Source of the DNA: Bacillota bacterium
GTDB lineage: Bacteria > Bacillota > Bacilli > Bacillales > Cytobacillaceae
Assembly (NCBI GenBank): GCA_030705955.1
Contig: JAUZPL010000009.1
Span: 24,739-88,738, forward strand
Length of the DNA stretch: 64,000 bases
Reading direction: 5' to 3'
Part shown: in pieces, positions 37,466 through 45,517 of the stretch
Position numbering within the stretch: the first letter of the stretch is position 1
Layout: every line of letters starts with the position of its first letter
Made by a program: the position numbers and the translations under genes
Notes under the pieces: generated by a model
Databases searched by the model: none
Seen by the model: the letters and a program-made list of their open reading frames with translations, nothing else
What the model was told of the DNA's origin: nothing

Positions 37466-38008
37466 ATGTTTACGTTAAAGGTTGATCAAGAAATTGAACT
37501 TAATTTGTTTCAGCCCCATGATTACCTCAAATTATTTCAATTAGTTGATGAAAATCGTGAATATTTGCAAGAGTGGCTTCCATGGGTAGAAAACATGTCA
37601 GCACCTTTTCAATTTGAATCCATTATCCCCATTTGGCTTCAGCAATTTGCTGAAAATAATGGATTTAATGCAGGGATTCTTTTTAAAGGAAAACTTATGG
37701 GGTCCATTGGATTAACACAAATTGATTGGTTTAATAAACAAACCAGTGTTGGATATTATTTAGCTAAGAAAGCCCAAGGACACGGAATTATGACAAGATC
37801 TGTTCAAGCAGTCTTAAATTACGCTTTTTTCGAATTGGGTCTCAATCGAGTAGAAATCCGCTGTGGTGAAAAAAACAAAAAAAGTCGTGCTATTCCTGAA
37901 AGACTTGGATTTGTAAAGGAAGGAAAAATCAGAGACGGAGAACAGCTTTACGGACGATTCCATGATTTAATTGTCTACGGAATGCTAGCGAGGGATTGGA
38001 AAGGGTAA
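37466..38008 (+). CDS. ydaF: GNAT acetyltransferase, YdaF/RimJ-like
   Basis: A 180-aa acetyltransferase starting MFTLKVDQEIELNLFQ (ATG at 37466 with TAGGGAG upstream). The acetyl-CoA-binding region is VGYYLAKKAQGHGIMTRSV, followed by the family's FELGLNRVEIRC and IPERLGFVKEG. It resembles B. subtilis YdaF over its full length. The RimJ/RimL subgroup acetylates protein N-termini, among others; the target here is unknown. Confidence 0.88.
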   Translation: MFTLKVDQEIELNLFQPHDYLKLFQLVDENREYLQEWLPWVENMSAPFQFESIIPIWLQQFAENNGFNAGILFKGKLMGSIGLTQIDWFNKQTSVGYYLAKKAQGHGIMTRSVQAVLNYAFFELGLNRVEIRCGEKNKKSRAIPERLGFVKEGKIRDGEQLYGRFHDLIVYGMLARDWKG

Positions 38009-38025
38009 TTAGAGCAAATCATTAT

Positions 38026-38048
38026 AATGCTGCCTAAATGGCGGCATT
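38026..38048 (+). terminator. Terminator of ydaF
   Basis: AATGCTGCC/GGCGGCATT hairpin followed by TTTTTTTAAT. Confidence 0.85.
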
Positions 38049-38130
38049 TTTTTAATAAGGGAATACTATGCCGCAAGTAATGTAGAAAATGCAAATTAAG
38101 GTTATAATAGAAAAAAAGTGAAAGTGTTGT

Positions 38131-38164
38131 GGAGGTGACGGCCTTACCATATGTAAGGTGTTAA
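38131..38164 (+). promoter_or_regulatory. Hairpin between Shine-Dalgarno and start of CorC paralogue 1
   Basis: GGAGGTG (38131-38137) is 27 nt from the ATG, too far for normal initiation. A CCTTAC/GTAAGG hairpin (38142-38158, 5-nt loop) lies between them; with it folded only about 10 nt remain. The same layout precedes the paralogue at 40205. A translational-control or spacing element is inferred. Confidence 0.6.
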
Positions 38165-39487
38165 ATGATCCTGTTTAATGTTCTAATAATTGCAATACTT
38201 ATTGCCTTTACTGCATTTTTCGTTTCATCTGAGTTTGCAATGATAAAGGTTCGTACGACTAGAATTGACCAGCTTCTATCAGAAGGAAATAAAAAAGCCG
38301 AATCAGCCAAAAGAGTTTTAACTAATTTGGATGGTTATTTATCTGCTACTCAGGTTGGAATTACCATTACTTCATTAATATTGGGGTGGAAAGGCGAACC
38401 AACTATTAGGCAAATATTGGATCCTGCTTTTATTCAAATTAATTTACCGATATCATTAAAAACGATTCTTTCTTTTATTATCGCTTTTCTTATTATTACC
38501 TTTTTTAATGTCGTGATTGGTGAATTAGCACCGAAAACATTTGCTATTCAAAGAGCAGAAGGAATCATCCTACTATTTGCCCCGACCTTGATATTATTCT
38601 ATAGATTGATGTATCCCTTTATTTGGATATTAAATCGTTCAGCTCGATTCGTGACAGGAATTTTTGGGGTAAAGCCTGCCTCTGAACATGAAGTTGTATT
38701 ATCGGAGGAAGAGCTTCGAATCATTCTTTCAGAAAGCTACAAAAGTGGTGAAATCAATCAATCAGAATATAGATATGTGAATAATATTTTTGAATTTGAT
38801 AACCGAATTGCAAAGGAAATTATGGTTCCACGTACCGAAGTTATTACCCTACCGAAGGATGCAACAATGAAAGAGATCTTTGAGGTTATTAAAGAAGAAA
38901 AGTATACACGTTACCCCGTTATCGATGGCGATAAGGATAATATTTTAGGAATTGTTAATATTAAGGAGATTTTAACTGATTGTATCGATCAAAAATGCGA
39001 AGATGAAAATCCTTTGCTTCCTTATATAAAACCAGTTATCCACGTAATAGAAACAATTCCAATACACGAACTTTTGCTTAAGCTTCAAAAAAGCAGATCC
39101 CACATGGCTATATTATCAGATGAATATGGGGGTACAGCAGGAGTTGTAACTGTAGAGGATATTTTGGAGGAAATTGTTGGCGAAATAAGGGATGAATTTG
39201 ATATAGATGAACTTCCTCTCATTCAAAAGAAAGGTGAAGATCATTATATTCTTGACGGAAAAGTATTGATTGAAGATGTTAACGATCTTCTGGGAACAAC
39301 ATTGGAGGAAGAGGATTTGGATACCATCGGTGGATGGTTTTTAACTCAAAAGTTTGATATTGAGATTGGTGATAGGATAGAAAGAGACGGTTACAATTTT
39401 CAAATAAAAGAAAATGAAGGACACCATATTCTGTATATAGAAGTGACAAAAGCACAAGCGCCTGAAAAAGGGATTGTCAAAAAATAA
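38165..39487 (+). CDS. CorC/HlyC-CNNM-type membrane protein, paralogue 1
   Basis: A 440-aa protein. An N-terminal DUF21 domain with three or four TM segments (to about residue 150, including FNVVIGELAPKTFAIQRAEG) is followed by a CBS pair (VPRTEVITLP, YTRYPVIDGDKDNILGIVN) and a C-terminal CorC_HlyC transporter-associated domain (DTIGGWFLTQ). The family includes bacterial CNNM-type Mg2+ exporters, so metal efflux is the best guess. It is a close paralogue of the gene at 40205, with which it flanks a MerR regulator. In B. subtilis yhdP and yhdT similarly flank a MerR-family gene. Confidence 0.88.
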   Translation: MILFNVLIIAILIAFTAFFVSSEFAMIKVRTTRIDQLLSEGNKKAESAKRVLTNLDGYLSATQVGITITSLILGWKGEPTIRQILDPAFIQINLPISLKTILSFIIAFLIITFFNVVIGELAPKTFAIQRAEGIILLFAPTLILFYRLMYPFIWILNRSARFVTGIFGVKPASEHEVVLSEEELRIILSESYKSGEINQSEYRYVNNIFEFDNRIAKEIMVPRTEVITLPKDATMKEIFEVIKEEKYTRYPVIDGDKDNILGIVNIKEILTDCIDQKCEDENPLLPYIKPVIHVIETIPIHELLLKLQKSRSHMAILSDEYGGTAGVVTVEDILEEIVGEIRDEFDIDELPLIQKKGEDHYILDGKVLIEDVNDLLGTTLEEEDLDTIGGWFLTQKFDIEIGDRIERDGYNFQIKENEGHHILYIEVTKAQAPEKGIVKK

Positions 39488-39524
39488 TTTACCATATTTT
39501 TTTCCGAATAGTATACCTTCATAT

Positions 39525-39578
39525 TGGCCTGATACCCTCCTTTCACTAGTACAGTATTGAGGCTGTATCGGGCCTTTG
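39525..39578 (+). terminator. Terminator of CorC paralogue 1
   Basis: GGCCTGATAC (39526) and GTATCGGGCC (39564-39573) enclose a loop that can itself fold, followed by TTTGATTTTTTT. Confidence 0.75.
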
Positions 39579-39711
39579 ATTTTTTTCACTCATTTATTCA
39601 CTTCTAATTCATAAATGGGTGAATACTCCATAAAATGTTGTTAACAGCTACATTTTTAACTGTAACGTTTGACTGTATGCTTCAAATTCTTTATAATTAT
39701 TGTAATTTTAT

Positions 39712-40146
39712 ATGTTGAGGTGGTATGATGGGGCCGTCTATCGTATCGGTGAATTAGCAGAAATCGCAGCGGTTTCGAAAAGAACAATCGACTACTATAC
39801 ATCTATTGGTCTATTGAATCCCGAGCGTTCAAAAGCAAATTATCGTATATATTCAGATGATTCTTTATTAGATTTAAAGTTTATTGAGGAATGTAAAGAA
39901 TTACATTTCCCGCTCGACGAGATTAGAAGAAAATTAGAAATGAAAAAAGCAAAGAATATCCGTTATTCAGAGGCAGAAAAGCAAATTAGGAGCCTAACAC
40001 AACAGATGAAACAGCTAGACAATGAATTATCCGTTTTAATTCCTTTTATTGAGTCTTTGGATGATTTCCAAAAAGAAACACTCATTAGAAAGATTAAGTT
40101 ACAAGGAACGGCTCTAATGAAATCTCTCCTTAATGTAACGAGGTAA
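39712..40146 (+). CDS. MerR-family regulator between the CorC paralogues
   Basis: A 144-aa protein with a MerR-type winged helix (YRIGELAEIAAVSKRTIDYYTSIGLL) and a C-terminal dimerisation coiled coil. No paired effector Cys residues are seen, unlike CueR, so copper sensing is unlikely. The start is uncertain. The frame opens at the ATG at 39712 without a ribosome site, while GAGGTGG (39717-39723) would best serve a start near 39733-39736, where only GTC is in frame. It may control the flanking metal-transport-like genes. Confidence 0.8.
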   Translation: MLRWYDGAVYRIGELAEIAAVSKRTIDYYTSIGLLNPERSKANYRIYSDDSLLDLKFIEECKELHFPLDEIRRKLEMKKAKNIRYSEAEKQIRSLTQQMKQLDNELSVLIPFIESLDDFQKETLIRKIKLQGTALMKSLLNVTR

Positions 40147-40160
40147 TTTGCACTTTATTG

Positions 40161-40204
40161 GGAGGTGGATTCCTTACTCGTAGTAACGAGATAAGGGAAC
40201 TTAT
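40161..40204 (+). promoter_or_regulatory. Hairpin between Shine-Dalgarno and start of CorC paralogue 2
   Basis: GGAGGTG (40161-40167) is 37 nt from the TTG start. Between them CCTTACTCGT (40172-40181) pairs with ACGAG-A-TAAGG (40186-40196), ten base pairs with one bulged A and an AGTA loop. Folding leaves about 8 unpaired nt. It is the counterpart of the element at 38131, and the two share the CCTTAC arm. Confidence 0.62.
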
Positions 40205-41557
40205 TTGGACATATTTAACTTGGTTGTCATAGCCATTATGATTGCTTTAACAGCCTTTTTTGTTGCTTCAGAATTTGCAATTATTAGAATCAGAAGCTCA
40301 AGAGTTGATCAATTAATAGAGGATGGAAGTACTAGAGCAATTTCAGTTAAAAAAGTTATTTCAAATTTGGATGAATATCTTTCTGCTTGTCAGTTAGGTA
40401 TTACGATTACAGCACTTGGTTTAGGTTGGCTAGGCGAATCAACAATAGAACATTTGCTCCATCCACTTTTTAACGGAATACAAGTTCCAGAGAGAGCTGC
40501 TCAAATTCTGTCAGTTGGAATCGCATTTGCAGCCATTACCTTTTTACATGTTGTAGTCGGTGAACTTACTCCTAAAACTTTTGCTATACAAAAAGCTGAG
40601 AACATTGCACTTGCCATGTCACGGCCACTTATCCTTTTCTATAAGATCATGTATCCGTTTATCTGGGCACTAAATGGCTCAGCAAGGGTAACCGCCAGTA
40701 TTTTTGGTCTAAAACCTGTTTCAGAAAATGAAATTGCTCATACGGAGGAAGAACTTCGGATTATATTGTCTGAAAGCTATAAAAGCGGTGAAATAAATCA
40801 ATCAGAGTTTAAGTATGTAAACAAAATATTTGAATTTGATAACCGGATTGCAAAAGAGGTTATGGTTCCAAGAACAGAAATTGTCTCTTTATCTAAGAAC
40901 GACACACTGCAAACTTTTCTTCAAGTTTTACAGGAAGAAAAATTCACAAGGTATCCCATTATTGATGGTGATAAGGATCATATTATTGGTCTTGTGAATA
41001 TTAAAGAAATGGTTACTGACTTAATTCGGAAAGAAAACTTATCCTTACAAACACTAGAAAAATATACTCGCCCTATTATAAGAGTAATAGAAAATATTCC
41101 TATTCATGATTTGCTTGTAAAAATGCAAAAAGATCGAATTCATATGGCGGTTTTAATGGATGAATATGGTGGTACATCTGGACTTGTTACCGTTGAAGAT
41201 ATTTTGGAAGAAATTGTTGGAGAAATTCGGGATGAATTTGATATGGATGAAATCCCAATGATTCGTAAATTAAAAGACTATCATTATATCATTGACTCTA
41301 AAGTCCTAGTAAGTGAAGTTAATGATTTACTAGGACTTGAAATTGACGATGAAGATATTGATACAATTGGTGGTTGGATTTTAACAGAGAATTATGAAGC
41401 AAAAGAAGGCGACATCATATCTTACGAAACCTACACCTTTAAAATTATAGAAATGGAAGAGCATCATATAAAATATATTGAAGTCATAAAAAAGTTTAAT
41501 CATGAGGAATTATCTACAGAAAAAATACCTTTGACAAAATCAGTTGTAAATTCGTAA
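40205..41557 (+). CDS. CorC/HlyC-CNNM-type membrane protein, paralogue 2
   Basis: A 450-aa protein with the same order of DUF21 membrane domain, CBS pair and CorC_HlyC domain as the gene at 38165. Long segments are nearly identical (EELRIILSESYKSGEINQSE, DEYGGTxGxVTVEDILEEIV). It starts at TTG, beyond the SD-hairpin described above. Tandem duplication around a regulator suggests different expression conditions or metals. Metal efflux is inferred from the family; haemolysin activity should not be assumed. Confidence 0.88.
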   Translation: MDIFNLVVIAIMIALTAFFVASEFAIIRIRSSRVDQLIEDGSTRAISVKKVISNLDEYLSACQLGITITALGLGWLGESTIEHLLHPLFNGIQVPERAAQILSVGIAFAAITFLHVVVGELTPKTFAIQKAENIALAMSRPLILFYKIMYPFIWALNGSARVTASIFGLKPVSENEIAHTEEELRIILSESYKSGEINQSEFKYVNKIFEFDNRIAKEVMVPRTEIVSLSKNDTLQTFLQVLQEEKFTRYPIIDGDKDHIIGLVNIKEMVTDLIRKENLSLQTLEKYTRPIIRVIENIPIHDLLVKMQKDRIHMAVLMDEYGGTSGLVTVEDILEEIVGEIRDEFDMDEIPMIRKLKDYHYIIDSKVLVSEVNDLLGLEIDDEDIDTIGGWILTENYEAKEGDIISYETYTFKIIEMEEHHIKYIEVIKKFNHEELSTEKIPLTKSVVNS

Positions 41558-41572
41558 TAACAAACCTTAAAC

Positions 41573-41608
41573 AAAAAATGGACCGCTGACAATCAGCGGC
41601 CCATTTTT
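41573..41608. terminator. Bidirectional terminator, CorC paralogue 2 / coiled-coil gene
   Basis: AAAAAATGG.CCGCTGA and TCAGCGG.CCATTTTTTT form a hairpin with U tracts for both strands. Confidence 0.9.
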
Positions 41609-41612
41609 TTAG

Positions 41613-41948
41613 TTATTTATTTTTTAACATGATAATTTCCTCTTCAGCTTTTGCTAATTTAACTAGATGGGAATCAAGTCTGCGATGGATATATTTTACT
41701 TGTTCGCCATCTAAGACCTCTTTTAATAGATTTATAATTTCATCCTTTTGCAGTGTTTCAATTCGTTGGAGGGATTCCTTGATGTCTGATAAGTCAATTT
41801 GATTTACTGCAACCCGATGTTCAATACTATCAACTTTTTCCAAACGGGAAAGCCGATGTTCTATATTTTCCAAAGTAGAATTAAATGACTGTATAAGGCT
41901 TTTTATATCATCAACATTTTCGGATAACTTTTCAAGTTTATGTTCCAT
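41613..41948 (-). CDS. Coiled-coil protein of unknown function
   Basis: A 111-aa protein that is almost entirely predicted coiled coil (heptads in LEKLSENVDDIKSLIQSFNS and LEKAEEEI-like repeats at the end). It has no Cys, no TM segment and no catalytic motif. Its ATG is preceded by AAAAGGGG. It is a solitary gene with its own terminator. It may be a small structural or partner protein; I do not recognise a family. Confidence 0.7.
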   Translation of the reverse strand: MEHKLEKLSENVDDIKSLIQSFNSTLENIEHRLSRLEKVDSIEHRVAVNQIDLSDIKESLQRIETLQKDEIINLLKEVLDGEQVKYIHRRLDSHLVKLAKAEEEIIMLKNK

Positions 41949-42072
41949 AATGGCAAAACCCCTTTTGTAAGTTGATTTAATTTTAACATCATTCTCACTA
42001 TTAATATGTTACAAATTCAGCAACAATTATTTATAAAAAAATAATATTTTGAATGTATTCGAATTGAACTCT

Positions 42073-42342
42073 TCAACTATTAAGGGGTAACTTCCATACT
42101 CTTAATACATAACCACCACAGCCACATTGGTCTATGAATTTAATTTTAAGTTGGCCTGGAAACAATTTTTCTAAAAGCGGCTTCAGATAATCTGTAGGAT
42201 TATCAAACACCTCAGATGTAACTAAATTAACATAAAATCCTGTATTTGTTTCCTCAACAGCTTTTATTGCATCTTTAATAATTAAATCAATATCATTTTC
42301 GTATTCATCATGTTCAAGATCCTTTGTCCAATCCTTATCCAT
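42073..42342 (-). CDS. CGCGG-motif small protein (candidate radical-SAM-modified peptide family)
   Basis: An 89-aa acidic protein (MDKDWTKDLEHDEYENDID...) ending in a DQCGCGGYVLRVW motif, with GFYVNLVTSEV and PTDYLKPLLEKLF before it. I recall this layout from a family annotated as CGCGG rSAM-modified RiPP proteins, found in haloarchaea and some bacilli. No SPASM-type radical SAM gene is visible nearby; HemZ, about 33 kb away, is not of that type. The ATG at 42342 is chosen for its GGGGG ribosome site; a longer frame to 42369 exists. Modification is unproven here. Confidence 0.65.
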   Translation of the reverse strand: MDKDWTKDLEHDEYENDIDLIIKDAIKAVEETNTGFYVNLVTSEVFDNPTDYLKPLLEKLFPGQLKIKFIDQCGCGGYVLRVWKLPLNS

Positions 42343-42596
42343 TATTATACCCCCATTTTCAATAATCATTATCTAAATTAAACCTCACTTTTAAACTAAA
42401 GGTATTGATTTAAAGCACGTTTGTGAAATGTTTTAGAAGAAAGTTTGAACACTTTCCAACAAACCTCGTAAATTAAAAGGTCTGTGAATATTATCATAGG
42501 CAATTATTTTCAAAAACTTTACCATTTAACCAAGGGACAAAACTTAAAAATAATGTCCTATTACAAATAAACCATTTAAAAAGGTTGGTGTTTAGT

Positions 42597-42893
42597 ATGT
42601 TTATTTCAATCGATGAAAAAGCTTTTTCTTGGTTCACAAAAGAATTTGATATGAATAAACCTTTTAGTATTCGGTTATTTCCTCAATATGCTGGTTTTGG
42701 TGAAAAACATAAGGGTTATAGTCTTGCTTTTTCGGCTGAAACACCAAATAATGCTGGATTTACTAAACAATTTGATGGAATTACATTCTATGTTGAGGAA
42801 AATGATACCTGGTTTTTTAACGATACAGAAACCTATCTAACTGTTGATCCTAAAGATGAATTGCAAGTATCCTTTAACACAAATATTCACTAA
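42597..42893 (+). CDS. HesB/YneR-like protein without cysteines
   Basis: A 98-aa protein starting MFISIDEKAFSWFTKEFDM (ATG at 42597, AAGGTTGGTG upstream). It has the HesB/IscA fold pattern (KAFSWFTKEF, SIRLFPQYAGFG, YSLAFSAETP, GITFYVEEND) but none of the three Fe-S ligand Cys residues. This is as in the YneR subgroup of Bacillus. It is therefore unlikely to carry an Fe-S cluster. Function unknown. Confidence 0.8.
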   Translation: MFISIDEKAFSWFTKEFDMNKPFSIRLFPQYAGFGEKHKGYSLAFSAETPNNAGFTKQFDGITFYVEENDTWFFNDTETYLTVDPKDELQVSFNTNIH

Positions 42894-42918
42894 TTTTTAA
42901 TTAATAGATTTCCATAGT

Positions 42919-42947
42919 AAAAAGGGCATCCATGGTGCCCTTTTTTT
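42919..42947 (+). terminator. Terminator of the HesB-like gene
   Basis: AAAAAGGGCA/TGCCCTTTTT hairpin with a following TTTCG. Confidence 0.88.
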
Positions 42948-43065
42948 CGCATTCAAAAACCCCTTCCCTACAATTTCTCCATATAATTAAATAAATAAAT
43001 ATTTTATGAGTAATTAGTATGTTAATCTGTAAATATCCGAAAATTAGCAATAATATGTGAACTAA

Positions 43066-43872
<807 letters not shown>

Positions 43873-43875
43873 AAA

Positions 43876-44082
43876 AGGGTAAGGGCACTGAAGCTTAAAT
43901 CCAGCACTCCACTCCCAGGATGGTCCTGACATTTGGAGGGTGACGACTTAAGACCTCGAGCTGTTCGAAGCAAAGCTTCTCTCAAGATACTAATGGAAGC
44001 GCATTCAGTGGAGAAAACTACCTAGGCACTGGTCGACTAAAAACGCCGCGTTCTGCGGCAACCTGTGCTTCGAAGCTAGATA
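43876..44082. repeat. Candidate dispersed non-coding element B inside the F0-like cassette
   Basis: This is a GC-richer stretch with no reading frame, filling the gap where atpE would lie. It contains several short palindromes (GCCGC/GCGGC at 44045-44059, GCTTCGAAGC at 44068-44077). GGAGAAAACTACCTAGGCAC at 44010-44029, followed by TG, resembles the reverse strand of element A (30330-30351). It has no c-subunit-like hydrophobic code in any frame I checked. I interpret it as a repeat insertion; a structured RNA is an alternative. Confidence 0.5.
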
Positions 44083-44111
44083 TTTTATAATTTAGAAGGG
44101 AGATGAAATAA

Positions 44112-44507
44112 ATGGGTGATTTTGAAATTTTCGGAATACCCGTTTCAATTGGAACAATGATCTATCAAGCCCTTCTCTTCACCGTTCTTGTTTTTTTTCT
44201 AAAAAAATATGCATTTAAAAAAATTATAAACATTATCGAAGGCCGCAAGCAACATATTGAAAATCAATTGGAGCTTTCCGAAAAATACAGACTAGAAGCT
44301 GAAAAATCGCTGGAAACGAACAACGAAATGCTTAAACAGGCGAAAAGGGACGCGAGAGAAATTGTTAAAGAGGGCGAAAGAAAGTCTAGAATTATAATCG
44401 ATGATGCTAGAGAGGAAGCAAAACAAATCGTAAAAGAAGCTAAGGAATATGCCTTATTAACCCGTTCCCAAGTGCATGAGAAAAAAAGCAATCATAAGGG
44501 GGGATAA
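44112..44507 (+). CDS. Truncated ATP synthase b-subunit-like protein
   Basis: A 131-aa protein with one N-terminal TM segment (GTMIYQALLFTVLVFFLKKYAF) and a long charged helix (EGRKQHIENQLELSEKYRLE...REEAKQIVKEAKEYA). The N-terminus is recognisably F0 b-type, but about 40 residues of the normal C-terminus are missing. That is the part that docks on the delta subunit and F1. It probably forms a dimeric membrane stalk without F1. AAGGGAGATG precedes the ATG. It ends 2 bp before the next gene. Confidence 0.85.
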   Translation: MGDFEIFGIPVSIGTMIYQALLFTVLVFFLKKYAFKKIINIIEGRKQHIENQLELSEKYRLEAEKSLETNNEMLKQAKRDAREIVKEGERKSRIIIDDAREEAKQIVKEAKEYALLTRSQVHEKKSNHKGG

Positions 44508-44509
44508 TA

Positions 44510-45481
44510 ATGAAGCATAAATTCGTGAAACATTTAAACCGTACAACGGAAATAATGGAGATAGGAATGGAAGATACCTATACTTATGTCCACTATAAAA
44601 AAGGATCAATTGAACAAACTGCATGTGTATTAAAAAATGGAGATATAACACTTGAGTCCTATTTTGAAAAGTTTTTCAAAGAAAATAAGGTATCAGAAGA
44701 AATGAGAAAAGATGTCCGTAAATTATTAAAAAATGAAAAGTATATAGCGAATTTCCACTGGAAGGAATTTACAAATTTTCTAATGAAAACTCTATCATTG
44801 CACATGGTATTTGGTTTAACCGTTGCTTTATCTGTCTTTTTAGGCTATAAACTTGGTGACTATTTAGATACTCAATTTGGTCTTTATCCTCTTTTTACAG
44901 CACTGGGTTTCTTTGTAGGAATAGGTATTGGCGGTCTAACAGGTTATACTATGGTGCAAAAATACTTTATTCCGGCTGTTAAAGCCCCTGAACCGAAAAA
45001 AATATTGAGTACCCTTACACAAGAGGAAGTTGATAAACTCCCCATCATCGATATAACTGTTGATGATGTTCGTAGAGCCGTAAGAAAGTTTTCGGATAGT
45101 TTGCCTAAGGGTGTGTATCGAACAATCCTTGTTCGTGATGACAATGGCATTGATTTTACACAGTTAGCCCATATCTTAAAAGGGGTCCCTTCAAAACCAT
45201 TTTATATGTCAAAAGAAACGTACGACTTGTTTGAAGAAAGTGAAAAATTAATTGCACAAGAAATGGACTTAGTTCAAAAGGCTGTTGATCTTTATGTGAA
45301 AGAGCAAAGGGATTATCCGATGCTAAAATTCGATCCACAAAGACGTGTAAATTATTATCAATTAATTTCTGATCATTATTTAAAATCTTCTCCCCAAACC
45401 CAGTTTTATATTACCGATTTAGATGGAATGATTACACATATTAAACCAAAGAAAACAAAAGAAGGATCCCCTCAGGAATGA
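44510..45481 (+). CDS. AtpZ-like membrane domain fused to novel N- and C-terminal domains
   Basis: A 323-aa protein. Residues 1-95 are soluble and unrecognised. Residues about 96-150 form two TM helices (HMVFGLTVALSVFLGYKLGD, GIGIGGLTGYTM) resembling AtpZ/ATPase_gene1, the small subunit coded before F0 genes. Residues 175-323 form a soluble domain (DDVRRAVRKFSDSLPKGVYR, YMSKETYDLFEE, QFYITDLDG) that I recall from stand-alone Bacillus proteins, possibly DUF3939. This fusion with orphan F0 a and b proteins suggests a regulated cation path; function unknown. GGGGGATAAT is the ribosome site. Confidence 0.8.
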   Translation: MKHKFVKHLNRTTEIMEIGMEDTYTYVHYKKGSIEQTACVLKNGDITLESYFEKFFKENKVSEEMRKDVRKLLKNEKYIANFHWKEFTNFLMKTLSLHMVFGLTVALSVFLGYKLGDYLDTQFGLYPLFTALGFFVGIGIGGLTGYTMVQKYFIPAVKAPEPKKILSTLTQEEVDKLPIIDITVDDVRRAVRKFSDSLPKGVYRTILVRDDNGIDFTQLAHILKGVPSKPFYMSKETYDLFEESEKLIAQEMDLVQKAVDLYVKEQRDYPMLKFDPQRRVNYYQLISDHYLKSSPQTQFYITDLDGMITHIKPKKTKEGSPQE

Positions 45482-45495
45482 GAGGATCTTTTTTT
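45464..45495 (+). terminator. Terminator of the F0-like cassette
   Basis: GATCCCCTC/GAGAGGATC (one mismatch) overlapping the stop codon, followed by TTTTTTT. Confidence 0.85.
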
Positions 45496-45517
45496 CGGTT
45501 AGCTATGTGTAACTTTT

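Noticed and set aside
38137..38164. Short upstream peptides (MTALPYVRC and, at 40167, MDSLLVVTR) before the CorC genes
   Set aside because: Their GTG codons overlap the GGAGGTG itself, so no ribosome site serves them, and the two peptides are unrelated. A hairpin between SD and start explains both better, though coupling cannot be ruled out.
38165..41557. Haemolysin function suggested by the HlyC name
   Set aside because: The DUF21-CBS-CorC architecture points to CNNM-type metal transport; haemolysis is a historical label.
43873..44111. Possible hidden atpE (c subunit) between the a- and b-like genes
   Set aside because: No frame contains a c-subunit-like glycine-rich hydrophobic hairpin; stops occur often in all frames I read.
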